DNA from: Cyanobacteriota bacterium
GTDB taxonomy: Bacteria; Acidobacteriota; Vicinamibacteria; Vicinamibacterales; UBA2999
Reading direction: 5' to 3'
Length of the DNA stretch: 64,000 bases
Assembly: GCA_019752015.1 (NCBI GenBank)
Contig: JAIEMQ010000037.1
Span: 62,001-126,000, forward strand
Shown here: piece after piece, positions 63,628 to 64,000 of the stretch
How positions within the stretch are numbered: the first letter of the stretch is position 1
Layout: each line of letters begins with the position of its first letter
The notes under the pieces: generated by a model
The model's input: only the letters and a program-made list of their open reading frames with translations
What the model was told of the DNA's origin: nothing
The model's database searches: none
Position numbers and translations under genes: made by a program

Positions 63628-64000
63628 TTATTTTCCCGTCCGTGGCCACACTGTGCCCTGGTGCATTGTGGTCACGGCCGCGAGGCCTTTGTAGACGAAC
63701 TTCTGGAGGCGCTTTCCTTCCCACGTCTCCGTCGTGTAGACGTTGCCTTTCGAATCGGTGGCGATGCTGTGCACGCCGTAGAACTGGCTCGGCTGCCGTC
63801 CGCCGTCGCCGAAGGTCGTCAGGATTTCGAGCGTATCGCGCAGCACGATGTAGACGCGGTTGTTGATGCCGTCGGCCACATAGAGATAACGCTGCTGCGG
63901 ATCGCGTGAGAAGGCGACGTCCCAGACCGAGCCCGACAGCCTGGTGTTCTTCGAGAAGAAGGCTTCCTTCACGAACGTGCCATCGGGTTTGAAGACCTGC
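63628..64000 (-). CDS. NHL-repeat propeller protein (partial, 3' part)
   Basis: The frame continues past base 64000 (reading QVFKPDGTFVKEAFFSKNT at the window edge), so the start lies outside. The visible 124 residues have NHL blades: WDVAFSRDPQQRYLYVADGINNRVYI and GVHSIATDSKGNVYTTETWEGKRLQKFVYKG. It is probably an exported beta-propeller related in type to the protein at 10197. The stop lies one base beyond the gamma-glutamyltransferase stop, so the two converge with almost no gap. Confidence 0.88.
   Translation of the reverse strand, partial: QVFKPDGTFVKEAFFSKNTRLSGSVWDVAFSRDPQQRYLYVADGINNRVYIVLRDTLEILTTFGDGGRQPSQFYGVHSIATDSKGNVYTTETWEGKRLQKFVYKGLAAVTTMHQGTVWPRTGK

Overview
The window is high-GC, gene-dense bacterial chromosome with no rRNA, tRNA, CRISPR array or prophage that I can see. 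The content suggests an acidobacterium, probably of the Vicinamibacteria type (inference). Reasons: a PadR regulator followed by an MacB/FtsX-type permease with the acidobacterial 'ADOP' layout (and the tail of another permease at the left edge), an Oar-like TonB receptor with an N-terminal carboxypeptidase-regulatory domain, many exported beta-propeller/NHL proteins, a complete LysW carrier-protein amino-acid pathway, and many short dispersed palindromes at gene borders.

Layout. 1-8.8 kb: permease tail, truncated haemoglobin, membrane glycosyltransferase-like protein, proline dehydrogenase, MFS exporter, membrane-TPR protein, GT1 glycosyltransferase and a small exported protein. 8.8-9.7 kb: a repeat-bounded unit carrying a frameshifted GxxExxY gene. 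9.7-11.9 kb: thioesterase, NHL protein and FmdB zinc ribbon. 11.9-17.2 kb: the lysWXYZJK operon, six genes with overlapping or nearly touching ends, for lysine and/or ornithine/arginine on a protein carrier. 17.2-23.7 kb: a VapBC-like pair, FMN hydroxyacid dehydrogenase, pirin, Tat-exported M24 peptidase, Nramp-like transporter and MDR oxidoreductase. 23.7-30.8 kb: TonB receptor, then a secreted propeller-like protein broken inside a 9-bp minisatellite, an exported metallo-hydrolase and an exported methyltransferase. 30.8-31.9 kb: a REP-associated tyrosine transposase between two REP pairs. 32-42 kb: amidase, a multiply frameshifted beta-helix gene, a Mesh1-like HD hydrolase, a MEDS protein, an acyltransferase-like membrane protein, topoisomerase IB, a sorbosone/PQQ-type dehydrogenase and a capA remnant. 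42-46 kb: a YdjG/YdjI-like cluster (zinc-ribbon, SPFH fused to a helix-turn-helix, broken TFIIB-type zinc ribbon) with an LLM oxidoreductase. 46-51 kb: PadR, truncated ADOP permease, and ligase and polymerase modules of LigD. 51-64 kb: Omp85-like barrel, lipoprotein, BlaI/BlaR1-like pair, benzoate-CoA ligase-like enzyme, Mla-type ABC ATPase, hybrid histidine kinase (frameshifted), DUF418 protein, gamma-glutamyltransferase and a partial NHL protein.

Two themes stand out. Short repeats of several families (ACAGATT type, GGTGC-NNN-GCACC REPs, GGGAGCCGGG type, GGGTCAGACCC palindrome, 134-bp direct repeats) sit at gene borders and in places supply stop or start codons. At least six genes carry apparent indel frameshifts, so either pseudogenes are frequent or the assembly has uncorrected indels. 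Product names come from recognising motifs by eye; no database search was run.
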